Source: Trematomus loennbergii
Taxonomy: Eukaryota > Chordata > Actinopteri > Perciformes > Nototheniidae
Length of the DNA stretch: 64,000 bases
Assembly: GCA_012861695.1 (NCBI GenBank)
Contig: JAAOOA010000165.1
Coordinates: 124,001 to 188,000, forward strand
Direction of reading: 5' to 3'
A program made the position numbers and the translations under genes. The notes beneath the pieces are model-generated. The model made no database searches and was not told the DNA's origin. It was given only the letters and a program-made list of their open reading frames with translations. Of the stretch, positions 1 through 10,078 are shown in pieces. How positions within the stretch are numbered: position 1 is the first letter of the stretch; each line of letters starts with the position of its first letter.

Positions 1-1293
1 CCCTGAAGTCCTGCCTGGTGTGTCTGGCCTCCTACTGTGAGACTCACCTGGAGCCTCATCTGAAAAATGCAGGCTTCAAAAAACATCAGCTGATCGACCC
101 TGTGGAGAACCTGGAAAGCAGGATGTGTGTGAAGCACGATAAACTGCTGGAGCTGTTCTGTAAGACCGACCAGGTGTGTGTCTGCATGCTCTGCACCTTC
201 AGACCACAAGACACATGATGTTGTTCCTCTGAAAGAAGGATATGAAGGAAAGAAGGCTGAGCTGGGGAAGACAGAGGCTGAAATTCAGCAGATGATCCAG
301 AAGAGACGACTGAAGATTCAGGAGATGAATCGCTCAGTGGAGCTCAGTAAGGAAGGAGCAGACAGAGAGATAGCAGATGGTGTTCAGGTCTTCACCGCTC
401 TGAAGGAGTCTGTTGAGAGAAGCCAGGCCGAGCTCATCGACACCATCAAAGAGAAGCAGAGAGAGACAGAGGAACAGGCTGAAGGCTTCATCAAAGAGCT
501 GGAACAGGAAATCTCTGAGCTGAAGAAGAGAAGCTCTGAGGTGGAGCAGCTGTCACGCTCTGAAGACCAGCTCCACCTCCTCCAAAGCTTCACGTCCCTG
601 AACGCTGCTCCACCCACCAAGAACTGGACAGAAGTCAGGGTCCGTCCACCTTCATATGAGGGGACTGTGAGGAGAGCTGTGACTCAGCTGGAGGAGACGC
701 TCAGTAAACAGATGAAGAAGCTGCTTGAGGTGGAGCTGAAGAGGGTCCAGCAGTATGAGGTGGAGGTGACTCTTGATCCTGATACAGCACATCCTGACTC
801 ATCCTGTCTGATGATGGAAAACAAGTTAAAATGGTGATGTGAGAAGAATCTCCCAGACAATCCAGAGAGATTTGATACTTGTCCTGTGTCTTAGCAAAGC
901 AGAGTTTCTCTTCAGGAAGATTTTATTACGAGGTTCAGGTTAAAGGGAAGACTGTGGGATTTAGGAGTGGCCAGAGAGTCGATCAACAGGAAGGGAAGAT
1001 CACACTGTCTCCTCAGGATGGTTACTGACGATAGGTTGAGGAATGAAAATGAGTACGCTTTGCTGTTCCTGCAGTCCGTCTCTCTCTGAAGTCTCAGCCT
1101 GAGAAGGTGGGGGTGTTTGTGGATTATGAGGAGGGTCTGGTCTCCTTTTATGATGTTGATGCTGCAGCTCTGATCTACTCCTTCACTGGCTGCTGCTTCA
1201 AAGAGAAACTCTACCCATACTTTAGTCCCTGTATAAAATGGTGGTAAAAACTCTGCCCCTCTGATCATCTCTCCTGTCAATCACACTGAGTAG
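1..1293 (+). pseudogene. TRIM copy 1 (5'-truncated by window), frameshifted
   Basis: This is the C-terminal two thirds of a TRIM E3 ubiquitin ligase. The window opens in the first B-box (reading frame starts at base 3, [16 protein letters not shown]). The second B-box follows ([20 protein letters not shown]), then a long Glu/Lys-rich coiled coil (about 230-660), a linker, and PRY-SPRY (about 765-1293). The frame breaks near 200 (after CMLCT). The next frame stays open to about 795 and then breaks repeatedly through the SPRY (near 795, 830, 885, 955, 1025 and 1235) compared with the other copies. TRIM proteins of this build ubiquitinate targets recognised by the SPRY, often in antiviral signalling; that role is family knowledge. 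An AATAAA at 1537-1542 is a candidate poly(A) signal, conserved in copies 2, 4, 5 and 6. Whether the indels are biological or sequencing errors cannot be decided here. Confidence 0.85.
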
Positions 1294-3094
1294 AACAACC
1301 ATTTGATTTTCTTCAGAAAGATTCACTCTCACTAAATGTAATAAATGTATTCAACTGGGGAAGTACATTGTACACATTGTTAATGTTTCAGAATCTGATC
1401 ACATATGGTTCACCTTGATGAGACGCATAAAAACACATAAATACTGATGAGTATGTTCTAATGTACTCTAGTTTATTCTACGGATTGCACTTCCTGCCGT
1501 CATGACTTGAAGTGATCAGAAAACTATTTACTCAGAAATAAACTTTTACCACTTCTTTATATGTCAGGGGGACAAGAAAAGTATTTATTGTCTCAGAATT
1601 GTGTTCAAAAAGTGTTTCATACTTGCAGACATTACTAGTGGAAGTAATGCACTCCTTTTTCATTAGTAAAATACTGTATATATATTTTTATATTTTCAAT
1701 TGAGGGGAAAATGATGGGTCTCTGGTGTGTTTTAAAGGGGAGATATTACATCTCAGCTGTCTGTTGTGTTATGTTAATTGTATTTCGTCCACCTCTCTGC
1801 TCAATGCTTGTAAAGTTTGAACAAAGCCTCAATGGATTAAAAAAAAGGAACAAAGAATGTTATTTTTGTGTTTTAAAAAAAAGTACTTTTCCTAGTATAT
1901 ATGCTAAACTAAGCTAATCTAAGTGTCTGATGGCTGCAGCCTGTGTCAGTGAGCGGTCTGACTGGTTGGACTGCTTCTAATGATTATGATCTCATTCTTC
2001 ACCTTGAACACACTCCAGCACTGCCTGTACAGGTGAGACTAACTCACTGCAAACGTCCCGTCTGACTGGGAGATAAATAAAGGTTTTTTAAATGTCAAAA
2101 TTGCATGAAATATGCTTGTAAAGTCTATTTTTTAATGCCCTGTTTATAACATGGAGCTTATCATTTGAAATGTCATTATTTTTTAAAGAGGTGGATGGTG
2201 AATAATATTACAATTAAAAATGTTTCACTTACATCATGACTTTGTTTTTTATTACAGTACACGTTTTCTGAAATGTTATCTTTAAATATACTAACGCATA
2301 CAGAAACAGCACAGAAATGTGTACACTGGTTAAAACCAGGATCACATTCTTGTTTTATTGTCGACTTATTAGAGTCAAAGGTTTTTACAGAGGGGAGTTT
2401 TGATATGGGTTTGTACCACGACATAAATCCAGAAAAACTGTCAGCAGCCTTTAAGAGAAATCTATTCTCCAGATGTTTTTTAGGGAAACAGATGTTATAA
2501 TCCTTAACGCAATCATCAATAATCAGTCTATAAATCTGGCTATTGATGATATATGAACAAACCACTCAGAGTACAGATGGGAGTGAAACTCATTTTGATA
2601 AAAAAAAATAAAAAAGGCTTGTATTGTGAATTTACATTTTGCAGTACACAGGTAATTAAGTAAAAAATTGTAACTAATTCATAAGACCACTTTTTGTGTT
2701 AGATTCTAATTTAATCTGGCATTATTTAATGATACATAGTAAGGAATCAAAATAGCCCAACCTTTCAAAACTGTCAACCAATGGTGACATACCTTCACCT
2801 GTTAGCACACAATGCTTGAATAGCACGTTCTCTAACAGGGAGTTGGCTCAAGGAGTAAGAGGTTAAAATAAGGGCAGTGTCTGCAAGATTCAATACAACC
2901 TGTCTGCACTGAGTAAACTAAAATATGCTATGAGACAGTGAACAAATGTGCAATCTCATAGTACGTCCCAACACACACGATATGTCTAAGAATACTTTAG
3001 TTGCACTGTGTGAATGAGGTCAAAGGTTATATTTCAATGTGTGTTCATTGATTATACTGGAAGAAGTGTATCAGGTTGTTTCTGCTGCACTTTT
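1294..3094. repeat. duplicated 3' flank of TRIM unit 1
   Basis: This AT-rich non-coding flank recurs nearly identically after the other TRIM copies (about 15070-15870, 25626-27600, 40749-42660, 52244-54610 and 62604-64000). It is segmental-duplication sequence. Short ORFs inside it are not conserved as proteins, because indels between copies shift them. Confidence 0.8.
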
Positions 3095-3177
3095 TCTGAA
3101 TGTCTTTCATTTTGTAAAGCACTTTGAATTGCCTTGTGTTGAAAGATGCTATATAAATAAACTTGCCTTGCCTCATT
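3095..3177 (+). repeat. LINE 3' tail (L2/CR1-like, TTGCC-type end)
   Basis: The sequence AAGCACTTTGAATTGCC, then GCTATATAAATAAA, then a TTGCC repeat is the typical 3' end of 5'-truncated L2/CR1-type LINEs in fish. The same tail occurs at about 6638-6702, 27600-27667 and 42668-42738. Confidence 0.65.
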
Positions 3178-3849
3178 ATGTCTCTACAAATAATTTAATT
3201 CACTTAATTATAGTCATTATTTATGTTCTTCTCAGGGTGACTGTCATATGTACCCAGGGTTTTTGGCACATTTAGAATGTCTATTAATGTCACTCTACCT
3301 CTGAATATATAAATACATAAATGTGCATGTTGACTCACCCACATCCTTGTTGGCCCTCCACAGGAGCTCAGAGACAGACGGCTCCTGAGAGAAAACCTGC
3401 TCATTAGTAAAGTGTAGTAAATACAAAGTAAAATATATACGTAATATATATGTATAATGTATATATATATATGAAACAATGATTCCCACGGAACTCGACC
3501 TTTCTCAAAGAATATGTACACTAACACTTGAACCTGAACTCACACATGCACGTGTGCAATATGTGGTGTAATGTGTTTTGGGCCATAACATTAAATTACA
3601 ACAGGATTGTACGGTTATGAATGCATAATAAGTTAGTTATGATGTAGTTAAAAACAATATCGGATGATAGCCATTTTTTGTGTGTGTTTTGGACTGAGAT
3701 AAATCATGGGTCAAAACTGACCCGCGAACACCATGAACGGTAACAGCTTTCGAACACAACACAAGGGTTAAAATATAAATAAATAATACCTTGTTTCTTT
3801 TGTTTGTGCTTTAGTTGTGTTTATTTACACTGCATAACAATCTTTAAAG
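3178..3849. repeat. duplicated flank with TA-rich tract
   Basis: Non-coding duplicated sequence, also present at 27668-28330 and in part at 42739-43020. It contains a short TATA-type simple repeat near 3437-3470. No gene is seen. Confidence 0.6.
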
Positions 3850-4078
3850 AAGGATCACTGTGTAGATGACACTGAGGATGATTGTGCAAGCTGTGTTTTA
3901 AATAGTATGTATTCTTATTTATACATTTTACATCTATTTTCCTTTATTTGTATCATTTATTTTGTACAGACTGCTGGTAGATGTGTATATAACTGACTGT
4001 CTGCACTCGGTTAGACCCTCCTCATTTCGTTACACTCTGCTTGCATTATGTAATGACAATAAAGTAATCTAATCTAAT
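3850..4078 (+). repeat. LINE 3' end (TAATCTAATCTAAT tail)
   Basis: This ends in GACAATAAAGTAATCTAATC, a LINE-like 3' terminus with a short microsatellite tail. A full equivalent lies at about 28330-28561. Only the tail remains at 43166-43181. The reverse-orientation relative is inserted in the introns of TRIM copies 3 and 5. Confidence 0.6.
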
Positions 4079-4330
4079 GTGACTCCTTATTGGCATTTCT
4101 GGATTCAGGCGTACATTTGAAACTTCTCATTAAAGTAAATGCTGATTTTCCATTTACATTCTGAGGGAAAACAATTGTTTTTCTTTTAGTGGCGATGCTT
4201 AAATACCTGTGTCATTAAAGCAGCTCTGTAAAGGTGTGTTACTACCAGGTGTTTCCATGTGAACTGTGAGGAAGTGTCGCCCCCTAGTGGACAAACATCT
4301 TTACTGAAGTTAATTCTGAGGTACTTTAAT

Positions 4331-4519
4331 TTACATGACATTACATGTTACTTGTTAGACGCTTTTATCCAAAGCGACTTACATACTCAATACTGTGGAC
4401 AATCCCCACAGGAGCAATTTGGGGTGAAGTGTCTCAGGGACACAACGACATGCTGACTGCAGTGGGGTTTGAACCTGTGACCCCCTGATCCGAGCATTAG
4501 TCCACTGCGCCACACGCCT
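4331..4519 (-). repeat. tRNA-derived SINE
   Basis: Read on the - strand it starts with a tRNA-like head: box A-like TGGCGCAGTGG and box B-like GGTTCAAACCCC. It ends in the LINE-related tail TTTGGATAAAAGCGTCTAAC. Copies at 28815-29003 and 43430-43617 are at the same relative position in other units, so the insertion predates the duplications. Confidence 0.8.
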
Positions 4520-5650
4520 CATTTACTTATCTTGAATATGTTTTTATGTATTAATTTGTCTTTCAAATAAAGTACACTGTGTTATTACCCCTGACTTTCA
4601 TTCTCTACTATCAGAGTCCTTTCTGTACGAAGCCATCGTTGTTCATTCATTACAAGCAGAGGGTCTTTAAGCAACGACCTGCAGAGTGAACGCTTCATCT
4701 CAAAGCAGTTTATCAAGATCAACATTAAACATTCAAACACTGTGTTCGTTTCTTTGGATTATGCAGCCACATATCCACTAACAGTGTCAGCGAGAAAGAC
4801 GTGGAAAATCATCTTCACATTATTGAGGTTTTAAGAAAATACCTTTTATTTCCTCGATTAGAGTTAATGTCCTCCTTGAGCTCTAGAGACAAGACTAAGA
4901 GATAAATGAAATGATGCTGAAGCCACAAACACTCAGTATGAAGTCAGACGGTGTGTGTGTGTGTGTGTGTGTGTGTGCAGCTGTTCTCTGTTTACACTGA
5001 TGGCAGATATAAATAATCTCCTCTCTTGATGAGACGGTCTCATCTTGATGCCAGGTGCTGCTTCCAAGAGAGAGAGGAGCGTGCCACAGGGGAATGATAC
5101 TCTTTTATAAAGTCATTGATTTTATATTAAACAATATTTCTTACCAAAGGAACTGTTAGCAATGAGATTATAATTGATATATGATATATTTTCCAATACA
5201 GATGTTCTGTGAAATTGCAACTGAGTGTTTCTATAGTTTAGTCATGACACTTTTACTTACAAAAATATATTTTTTTGAGTGGAAAAAGAGCAATTGGATC
5301 CATACTTTACGGAGGAAGATCAGGGCCACATGTGAAATGAAATATTTGTGTTTATGTCTGGAAGAAAAAAAATAGAAATCTGAACAAAAGTATACTTCTA
5401 TAAAAAACAAATTTGGAGATAATTCATATACAAATTAATTCAGCCTTTTATTCTCAGACAAAACAAAAAAATCACTTTTGTTTCAGATCTAAAAAATATT
5501 TCAGTTCAGTCAGACAACTCACGTGTTTCTTAACATGTTTATTAGAAGCAGCATATAGTTTGAGTTTGGCGTCCAGGCTCGGGCCTCATCACTCCACAGA
5601 TTTACAAAGAACATTGAGTGATGATTAGATAACTATCCCCCGAGCCTACA
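4520..5650. repeat. duplicated flank with short TG repeat
   Basis: Unit flank containing a TG dinucleotide run at about 4951-4978. The same locus is at 29441-29468 and is greatly expanded at 44045-44144. No coding potential is recognised. Confidence 0.6.
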
Positions 5651-5773
5651 GGTGGAAGCTGGGGTGGAAGCTGGGGTGGAAGCTGGGTGGAAGCTGGGGT
5701 GGAAGCTGGGCTGGAAGCTGGGGTGGAAGCTGGGGTGGAAGCTGGGTGGAAGCTGGGTGGAAGCTGGGGTGGT
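5651..5773 (+). repeat. minisatellite, unit GGTGGAAGCTGGG
   Basis: About nine tandem 12-13 base units of GGTGGAAGCTGGG with 1-base length variants. A second array with the same right-hand flank lies at 58450-58573. Proline/serine-rich ORFs on the other strand are artefacts of the repeat. Confidence 0.9.
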
Positions 5774-6018
5774 GGTGGGGCAGGCGAGCAGCAGCAACAT
5801 GAACAAAGCAGGAACATGAACGCAGCAATAGCAAGTGAACACAGCAGTGGCAGCAGCAGCATAGCGAGGCAGAGGCAGGAAGACCTGGCAGCTTAAATAG
5901 AGTGGCATGTTTAGGAGATGTGTTTGGTTGGTTGTAAGAGGGACGAGGTGCGTCACGTGTTAATGTATCATTGGTGCTCGAGTTGACTGCCTGAACTAGC
6001 TCGCAGGCTTCGCCCCAT
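5774..6018. repeat. right flank shared with second minisatellite
   Basis: CAG-rich sequence (GGCAGGCGAGCAGCAGCAAC onward) ending near GCTCGCAGGCTTCGCCCC. It is duplicated almost exactly at 58574-58818, so minisatellite and flank moved or duplicated together. Confidence 0.75.
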
Positions 6019-7200
6019 TTGTGGCACTAATCATCTTTTGTACAACTCCAAATATTATATATACTTTTGACTCGACCACAATTATTTTGGCAGCTTCAGT
6101 TACTTAACTATTACTTAAATACAAGATCAACAAATGAATGATGATGCTTTCCGATTACATAATACATACCTTTATGCACCAATTTGTGCTTTTGGTAAGT
6201 TACGTTTGTTTTGATGCTGACATTTGAAACACAGACACGTACAAGTAATAAGAGTTTGAGTTCATACATAATAGATGCAGCTTTACACATTGCTTCTCAC
6301 CTTAACTAAATGTGCATTTAAAAAAGAGGAATAGTTTCAGCAAAAAACTAAAAGGTACCATGGGGTCAGATTAGTATTTTCCAAAGGGGGGTTCGTTTAG
6401 CATGAAACACCTGAAATAACGGATAAGTTAAAAAAGAAAGTAGAAAGAAAGTGAGGTCATAGAAAACTATTTCTGCTAAAAAGTGAGGCAATGATTGAGA
6501 GTCAGAGCGAAACATTTCAGATGTGTGTATCTCACACTGCACTGTGACTATAATTCATGTTGGTATTCATGTTTTATTATCTTTGCTTTTAAATGCCATT
6601 TCATAATATGTTTCTTAATGCTCTTAATGTCTTTCATTTTGTAAAGCACTTTGAATTGCCTTGTGTTGAAAGGTGCTGTATAAATAACTTGCCTTACCTC
6701 TTCTTAAATTCGGGATCATGTTCTGAGTACAAAAGTGTTAACAAGTGCTCAAACTACAAACTACAAAATATATAAAATATAGTTAAAGTAGCAACAGTAA
6801 AAGTAGTCATTGTGCAGATTGGTCCATTTCAGAATAATATATGAATATGTTTTATAATGATTGATCATTAAAGTGTTCTCAAGCTGGTAAGGTGCAGCTA
6901 GTTTGAATGACTTTGTATACTGCAGGGTCGCTTGTGAATTTACTCCAGGTGGAACTAAAGTCTGATTTAACACTTGATTATATTTCACATCATTCATCCA
7001 CATCTGTGAAGTAACTAAAGGTATTAAATACATGTAGTGGAGGAAAAGTACAAAGCATCAAAAATTGCACTTATGTACAGACTGTTAAAGGTGATTTAAA
7101 CCTGAGAGCAGGATTAGCTGAAAAGAGTCCAAGGAAGCTTATTTAAAGTTAACAGCATTTAATTAACAAATGATACTATCATTCTTAACATTCTGAATGT
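6019..7200. repeat. duplicated spacer plus dispersed repeats
   Basis: The first part matches the spacer next to the astacin fragments (20346-20530, 30715-31000, 45535-45820, 58819-59110) but here no astacin exon follows. It contains a LINE tail (6638-6702). From 6775 to about 7090 there is a fragment of a dispersed teleost repeat (the 'AGTAAAAGTA' type), better preserved at 34665-35110. Confidence 0.6.
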
Positions 7201-7440
7201 ATAAGAGTGGTGCGGCTCTCCCGATCGCGTGGGGTGCCGCTGCCTCCTCCCAGCTGTTGTTTATCGCGTGGCCGGGGTAGAGAGAGAGCGTTTTTTTCCT
7301 GTCCATCATATGTTATAGTCTATAGTCCTCTCCTATTGGCCGGTCTCGACGGGGGGCGGGTCTTCCTCCCGGGTTCGTTCCTCTGTGATTAATATCGCAT
7401 CTAATAATAGGATTTAGACGTTGTGTGTTTATTGTATAAC
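7201..7440. repeat. GC-rich repeat upstream of TRIM unit
   Basis: GGTGCGGCTCTCCCGATCGC onward, to about TTAATATCGCATC. It recurs at 35226-35333 plus 37681-37780 (split by an LTR element) and at 48425-48660. No function is recognised. Confidence 0.7.
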
Positions 7441-7678
7441 TCCACAAGCCTTTACTCCTCATATTCTCATTCATTACATTCTATTTGATACCTTCTAACG
7501 GCTGAAAATAGATTACGTGAAACAGGAAGTGACACAACAATCACGTGACCCATTTTCAAACAGTGTGTTCAGGGAGGAGGAAGTGTCTCACCAGCTGCTC
7601 TTAAACAGGGACCATAACACAACGTTGTGAAATATAGCTATACATCTCCAGATGTGTAAAGAGATGTCCTTTATGTAT

Positions 7679-8545
7679 TGTTGGAGCAGAACACCTCTGC
7701 TATGCGCCGTTCGTTGGATGAGGCTGGATCTCTATTAAATTAAGAAAGGAATTGAAAACACCGGAATCAAAGTTATAACAAATTATCTGAGTTTACTTCT
7801 GGTAGGAAACCAAACACATATACAAGTTATACAGAGTACTCGAGTACTCCGGACTTCAGGTTTGTGATGCGATGCGGACACAGATGTCGGGACCGGCCAC
7901 TCAGCAAACCAGAAGCATTTTTACATACAAAAATATCAGTATTCATATCTATTTTTGGGGCGGAGATGCGTCGACTCTTCCTTCCCATTTTCCTCCCAAG
8001 CAAATCAGAGAGTCCGTGAGGAGGAGCTGTGTAAGCTGATCACCTCCCCCAAGTGTCCTGACTGGCTGGATTCACTTCTGGTCGGTTCAATAGTTCTTCA
8101 CCAGAACTTGAAATTCCAAAGTTCCATAAGGTCAAAAGTCAACCCCTATCTCCGATTCGAATCTTAACTCCATTCCTTTCCCATGAGTTCTTCACATAAA
8201 CTATCCTCCTTCAGACATTTAAACCATTCTGCATCTATTTAATGAGGTCTTTAACGACTTAAAAAACAACATCTGTTCTTAGGGGTGATAAGGAGCGGTG
8301 TAATGTTGTCTTTAACGACCTTAATGACGACATCTGCTTTTAGGGGTGAAACAGGCAAGGTGTGTGTATGACACAGCATCTCTGGGTCAGTGAGTTGTAA
8401 GTGAGAATATCCTTTCTATATATATGATTACCCAAAACCGTTGTGATTACTTAAAACAGTTCAAACAATACATGTTCACTAAAATACAATTCAAAATAAT
8501 ACATGTTTACTTCAATACAGTGTAGAATCATATCTTTTTACTTCA
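7679..8545. mobile_element. solo LTR
   Basis: An 867-base insertion that begins TGTTGGAGC, ends TTACTTCA (TG...CA ends), and is flanked by the 4-base direct repeat GTAT (7675-7678 and 8546-8549). The equivalent site in units 3, 4 and 5 is uninterrupted (GTCCTTTATGTATTGAGAAC near 22571, with small variants in the others). Ends, length and target duplication fit a solo LTR left by recombination of an LTR retroelement. Orientation and family are unknown. Confidence 0.75.
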
Positions 8546-8702
8546 GTATTGAGAACATATTCCTACTTATGCTCAATACACTATTTGAAAAGCCTCTTGG
8601 ATCAGCTGTAAAATGCATCGTCACAAAGTGAAATAACAAGCCTCAACAGTTCTACCTCCACTCCCTCTTGGCAAACTGCCACTGACAGGTGGGACCACAC
8701 TG
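8546..8702. repeat. remnant of TRIM copy 2 upstream region
   Basis: This matches the upstream flank of copies 3-5 (GAGAACATATTCCTACTTATG to CCACACTG). It stops at a transposon junction at 8706, so the ISRE and first exon seen in other copies are missing here. Confidence 0.75.
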
Positions 8703-8705
8703 TAA

Positions 8706-9058
8706 TGGCGCGTTTCCACTACAGCGCGGAGCATGGTTTAAGAGGGCTGTGACGTCAGCGGCCCGTTTTTGGTTGCGTTTCCACTTGGCCTAGTACCGGC
8801 CGGCGGGTCCTAATTCACAGTTTTTCTGGCCTCATAAAATCGTGGGTCTAGGGCCAGAGACAACGAGGCTGAGTCGGGCTGAGTATGCTAAACTAGAGAG
8901 AGAATCGCTGGCAAGGGGGCTACAACTACAACAAGATGGACATATTTGACCGTGATTTAATTGTAATACACGTTTCAAAATGATGCCGAAGTAACAACAT
9001 ACTGATACCGGTTAGTAAAAACCATGAATTAATGCTTTGACAAGTCTGCAGACAGACG
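8706..9058 (+). mobile_element. left end of a Harbinger/MITE-like DNA transposon
   Basis: It begins TGGCGCGTTTCCACTACAG directly after TAA at 8703-8705, which is where the other copies read CTGTAAGAGAAG. The matching inverted end, with TAA on its outer side, is found upstream of TRIM copy 6 (59968-59986). The right end is lost here; the sequence runs into the TRIM RING region near 9071. The inner boundary is approximate. Confidence 0.6.
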
Positions 9059-9070
9059 GCAGGCGATCCA

Positions 9071-9745
9071 GTCAGCACACCATGTGGGCACAACTTCTGC
9101 AAAGCCTGCATCTCTCAACACTGGGATACTAAAGTCCCCTATCAGTGTCCCAACTGTAAAAAGTTATTCCACACAAGGCCTGAGCTGCTGGTCAACACTT
9201 TCATCTCTGAGATGGCTGCTCAGTTCAGACAGTCAGCTCAACAGAAAGCCAGCAGCAGCAGCTCAGAGCAACAAACAAATATATTGAGGTCCAGCAGTAT
9301 GAGGTGGAGGTGACTCTTGATCCTGATACAGCACATCCCAGACTCATCCTGTCTGATGATGGAAAATTACGAGGTTCAGGTTAAAGGGATGACTAAGTGG
9401 GATTTAGGAGTGGCCAGAGAGTCGATCAACAGGAAGGGACAGATCACAATGTCTCCTCAGGATGGTTTCTGGAGGATATGGTTGAGGAAAGAAAATGAGT
9501 ACACAGCTCATGCTGGTACTTCAGTCCGTCTCTCTCTGAAGTCTCAGCCTGAGAAGGTGGGGGTGTTTGTGGATTATGAGGAGGGTCTGGTCTCCTTTTA
9601 TGATGTTGATGCTGCAGCTCTGATCTACTCCTTCACTGGCTGCTGCTTCAAAGAGAAACTCTACCCATACTTTAGTCCCTGTATTAATGATGGTGGTAAA
9701 AACTCTGCTCCTCTGATCATCTCTCCTGTCAATCACACTGAGTAG
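9071..9745 (+). pseudogene. TRIM copy 2, internally deleted (RING fused to SPRY)
   Basis: Only the C-terminal half of the RING is present ([16 protein letters not shown]... CPNC, about 9073-9160), followed by the Ser-rich linker to about 9272. It then jumps, via a short filler (ACAAATATATTG), to the end of the coiled coil and the PRY (VQQYEVEVTLDPDTAHP). A second deletion inside the PRY joins GATGGAAAA to TTACGAGG near 9365. Both B-boxes and most of the coiled coil are gone. From 9317 the reading frame is open through the whole SPRY (LGVARESINRKG, VGVFVDYEEGLVSFYDV) to the full C-terminus ending in NHTE and TAG, the least damaged SPRY end in the window. There is no promoter or first exon. A candidate poly(A) signal is at 9990-9995. 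Confidence 0.85.
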
Positions 9746-10078
9746 AACAACCATTGGATTTTCTACAGAAAGATTCACTCTCACTAAATGTAATAAATGT
9801 ATTCAACTGGGGAAGTACATTGTACACGTTGTTAATGTTTCAGAATCTGATCACATATGGTTCACCTTGATGAGACGCATACAAACACATAAAATACTGA
9901 TGAGTATGTTCTAATGTACTCTAGTTTATTCTACAGATTGCACTACCTGCCGTCATGACTTGAAGTGATCAGAAAACTATTTACTCAGAAATAAACTTTT
10001 ACCACTTCTTTTATATGTCAGGGGGACAAGAAAAGTATTTATTGTCTCAGAATTGTGTGTTCAAAAGTGTTTTCTAAT
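9746..10078. repeat. short 3' flank of TRIM copy 2
   Basis: Matches the 3' flank of copies 1, 4, 5 and 6, including the AATAAA. The match ends near 10078, where unrelated transposon-like DNA begins. Confidence 0.7.

Noticed and set aside
384..620. Ser-rich - strand ORF present in several TRIM copies
   Set aside because: Antisense shadow of the conserved coiled-coil coding sequence.
2176..2565. 129-residue - strand ORF repeated in other units (26707-27057)
   Set aside because: Lies in duplicated non-coding flank; the frame is not kept in unit 2 or 5 and there is no domain.
5602..5956. Proline-rich ORFs on the - strand (also 58405-58760 and + strand 57134-57414)
   Set aside because: Products of 12-37 base minisatellites, changing frame with each unit-length variant.
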